15,601 bases of DNA from Actinomycetota bacterium (GTDB taxonomy: Bacteria > Actinomycetota > Actinomycetes > S36-B12 > UBA5976). The stretch spans positions 1-15,601 of the forward strand of contig RFTO01000010.1 in NCBI GenBank assembly GCA_009923375.1. Reading direction: 5' to 3'. Below are positions 14,089-15,601 of this stretch, in pieces. Positions within the stretch are counted from its first letter, which is position 1. Each line of letters begins with the position of its first letter. The translations under genes and the position numbers were made by a program. A model generated the notes under the pieces. That model was not told the DNA's origin. It saw only the letters and a list, made by a program, of their open reading frames with translations, and did not search any database.

Positions 14089-14871
14089 ATGAGCCGGTCA
14101 TTGGAAGCGCAAGTGCGAGAGCTTGCAGTCAGCTTCGGGCTCGCTGACGTTGAGCTGCGTCGTTCGGGCCGGCGCAAACGATCTGTCTCCGCATTTCGCG
14201 AGAACGGTCGGATGATCATCGCCGCACCGGCTCGTATCGGCGCCGATGAGTTGCTTGAAAGTGCGCGCTGGTTGTTGACGAAGGTCTTGGACAAGGAGCG
14301 CGCCGGGGAATCAGATAGTGAATTAGCAGCGCGGGCTAAAGCGCTGGCAAGCCGTTATCTGCCAGCATCGATACCAACCATCGTGAACATCCGCTGGACG
14401 GATTCGCGATCAACCTGGGGTTCGTGCACCAGTGCTGAGGGATCCATCCGAATCTCGCGAGCATTACGCGGGATGCCGCAGTGGGTCATCGATTACGTCA
14501 TCGTTCACGAACTAACCCACCTCATTGAGGCCAATCACGGGCCGCGGTTCTACGAACTCGGAAGTGCTTATCCGCGGTGGGAGGAGGCCCGATCTTTCTT
14601 GGAGGGAGTTAGCTGGCAAGCGCAGCACGGTGCAGGAGTGTCAGCACAATCGGCGGAATCACAAACTCCGCAGGCGTTGGATACCGATGCGTTGAGCGCG
14701 CAGGTGCCGAACAGCGGTTCGAACCTCACCCAAGACACCACCGGCAGTGCTGTTAACGCCCAGGTGCCAGAGCGAGTAGCGGCACCTGCTTTGTCTACGC
14801 CCCCGGCTTTGCCGTCGCTTCCGCCGTCCTCATTGGCAGAGCAACTTGATCTCTTTGACAACGAGAACTAG
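14089..14871 (+). CDS. DUF45/YgjP-like zinc metallopeptidase with C-terminal beta-clamp-binding motif
   Basis: 260 residues. The catalytic domain spans about 15-180: R-R-S-x-R-R-K-R-S-V-S-A at the start, W-G-S-C-T-S at 110-115, and the zinc site H140-E-L-T-H144 with the likely third ligand H150 in N-H-G-P-R-F, then Y-P-R and F-L-E-G-V. This is the SprT-related YgjP/DUF45 family, cytoplasmic zinc proteases of poorly known substrate. Residues 180-250 are Ala/Ser/Pro/Gln-rich and look disordered. The tail ends A-E-Q252-L-D-L-F256-D-N-E-N; QLDLF is the classic bacterial sliding-clamp-binding pentapeptide, and a motif on a flexible tail is where such motifs work. I infer a role at replication or repair sites, by analogy with Spartan, which binds PCNA. 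No clear Shine-Dalgarno; TAGCGT eight bases upstream fits a leaderless start. Convergent with the DUF2342 gene (26-bp gap). Confidence 0.85.
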   Translation: MSRSLEAQVRELAVSFGLADVELRRSGRRKRSVSAFRENGRMIIAAPARIGADELLESARWLLTKVLDKERAGESDSELAARAKALASRYLPASIPTIVNIRWTDSRSTWGSCTSAEGSIRISRALRGMPQWVIDYVIVHELTHLIEANHGPRFYELGSAYPRWEEARSFLEGVSWQAQHGAGVSAQSAESQTPQALDTDALSAQVPNSGSNLTQDTTGSAVNAQVPERVAAPALSTPPALPSLPPSSLAEQLDLFDNEN

Positions 14872-14897
14872 CTGAACTGTCTGCCTTGGCTGGCTCA

Positions 14898-15601
14898 TTA
14901 CTCGGGCATCCCAGGATCCGCAGCGCCGATCGCATCGATGAAGCTCGTCGGATCTGCCAGATCGTCAGCTCCGGGCAGTAAATCAGGGTGACCCCACAAC
15001 CCATCTCGCACCGCGACTCCGTGACTCTCGGTGATCCTTCGCCATAACTCAGCCGCCTCGCGTACGCGCCTGGGGTTGATCTCCAAACCAACGAGGGCAC
15101 CTAGTGCCTGCTGCGCTGGACTGTTGGTTGCCCGCCGCCGGCGGTAAGCCTCATCGAGCTGTGCCACTGGCACCCACTCTGGGCTGGCATCTGCGCACAC
15201 CACATCGGTCCAGCCGTCCACGAGAGCGATCAGGGTCTGCAGCCTTGAAAGTGCCATTTCCTGGGCCGGCGATTGCGCGGGCTCGAGCACTCCCGAATGA
15301 AGTAGCTCCTGCATCGCCTCCGCATTGGTGGGATCCACTGACTGCATCGCCTCGGCGATCTTGGATTGGTCGATATGCACACCGCTGCTGTGCGCGAGTA
15401 CCGCGTTGCGGATTAAGCCTGGTAGCCATGTCGCGGTTGCAGCGAGTCTGTGCGCGGCGACCTCGCGAGTCACGATCCACGGATACACCTGATCGGCAGG
15501 CAGTTCCAAGCCGCTGGCCCATTGATCGATGGCAGCAGGTAGCACCGCAGCCGCATTCGTCGGCGCAACCATCGGCAGCTCGGCGGCGTACAGCACGTCG
15601 T
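14898..15601 (-). CDS. Zincin_2/DUF2342 family protein, C-terminal half (5' end outside window)
   Basis: The reading frame is open at the right edge; 234 residues up to the TAA at 14900-14898 are visible, about half the usual length. Family-like features are the opening V-A-P-T-N-A, L-E-L-P-A-D-Q-V, R-E-V-A-A-H-R-L, W-L near 57, the I-D-P/V-D-P-T-N-A-E-A-M-Q-E-L-L block, P-A-Q-E-M-A-L-S-R-L-Q-T-L-I-A-L-V-D-G-W-T-D-V-V, A-L-V-G-L-E-I-N-P-R-R and H-P-D-L-L-P near the C-terminus. Members are annotated as zinc-dependent metalloproteases, but activity is rarely shown. At the segment where members carry an H-E-x-x-H or R-E-x-x-H motif this one reads R-E-V-A-A-H (E codon 15462-15464), with the histidine one place late, so it may not bind zinc in the usual way. 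Related to Rv3195 of M. tuberculosis by family and position. Confidence 0.85.
   Translation of the reverse strand, partial: DVLYAAELPMVAPTNAAAVLPAAIDQWASGLELPADQVYPWIVTREVAAHRLAATATWLPGLIRNAVLAHSSGVHIDQSKIAEAMQSVDPTNAEAMQELLHSGVLEPAQSPAQEMALSRLQTLIALVDGWTDVVCADASPEWVPVAQLDEAYRRRRATNSPAQQALGALVGLEINPRRVREAAELWRRITESHGVAVRDGLWGHPDLLPGADDLADPTSFIDAIGAADPGMPE

Overview
The window is a chromosomal segment from a GC-rich actinobacterium (Actinomycetota). Three things support this. The gene set is typical of the phylum: an AdnAB recombination motor-nuclease, a mycoredoxin, a UvrD2-like helicase, a MoeZ-type E1-rhodanese fusion, a DUF5679 zinc ribbon and a Zincin_2/DUF2342 protein. Codons favour G/C at the third position. 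One start, that of adnA, looks leaderless. From memory, the order moeZ - adnA - adnB - mrx1 - uvrD2 - DUF2342 resembles the Mycobacterium tuberculosis Rv3206c-Rv3195 neighbourhood, with several genes missing here, such as nudC and a potassium channel between adnB and mrx1. I cannot name a genus. I see no mobile element, CRISPR array, rRNA or tRNA.

Layout. (1) The 3' part of a moeZ-like gene (+) ends at 973. (2) A large membrane protein (-, 1043-3442) converges on it; it joins a pseudokinase-like middle domain to a C-terminal UPF0104/LPG-synthase-type transmembrane domain. (3) A divergent promoter region of about 100 bp precedes a DNA-repair block: adnA (+, 3546-7112), then adnB (+, 7099-10359) overlapping it by 14 nt. 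(4) mrx1 (-, 10342-10617) overlaps the 3' end of adnB tail to tail, and a short-form uvrD2 (+, 10660-12357) diverges from it. (5) Two minus-strand genes follow: an orphan E1-like/TOMM-cyclodehydratase-like protein (12362-13399) and a 53-residue DUF5679 zinc ribbon (13537-13698), with two strong hairpins between them. (6) A roughly 390-bp stretch without a gene holds an 18-bp perfect palindrome and short repeats. (7) A DUF45/YgjP-like metallopeptidase (+, 14089-14871) and the 3' half of a DUF2342 gene (-, 14898 to the window end) converge.

How the genes fit together. AdnA and AdnB are the two motor-nuclease subunits of the actinobacterial double-strand-break resection machine. UvrD2 is a third SF1A helicase beside them. 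The metallopeptidase ends in a textbook beta-clamp-binding pentapeptide (QLDLF), so it may act at replication or repair sites much as SprT/Spartan proteases do. The sequence before adnA partly matches the damage-inducible RecA-NDp/PafBC promoter. The E1-like proteins (MoeZ and the orphan cyclodehydratase-like protein) and the mycoredoxin concern sulfur and thiol chemistry; their link to repair is only one of position.

The most interesting candidates are the clamp-motif metallopeptidase, the flippase-like protein whose kinase-like domain has lost its catalytic residues, the UvrD2 that ends right after motif VI, and the unexplained palindrome and hairpins around the DUF5679 gene. None is proven to be a new system.
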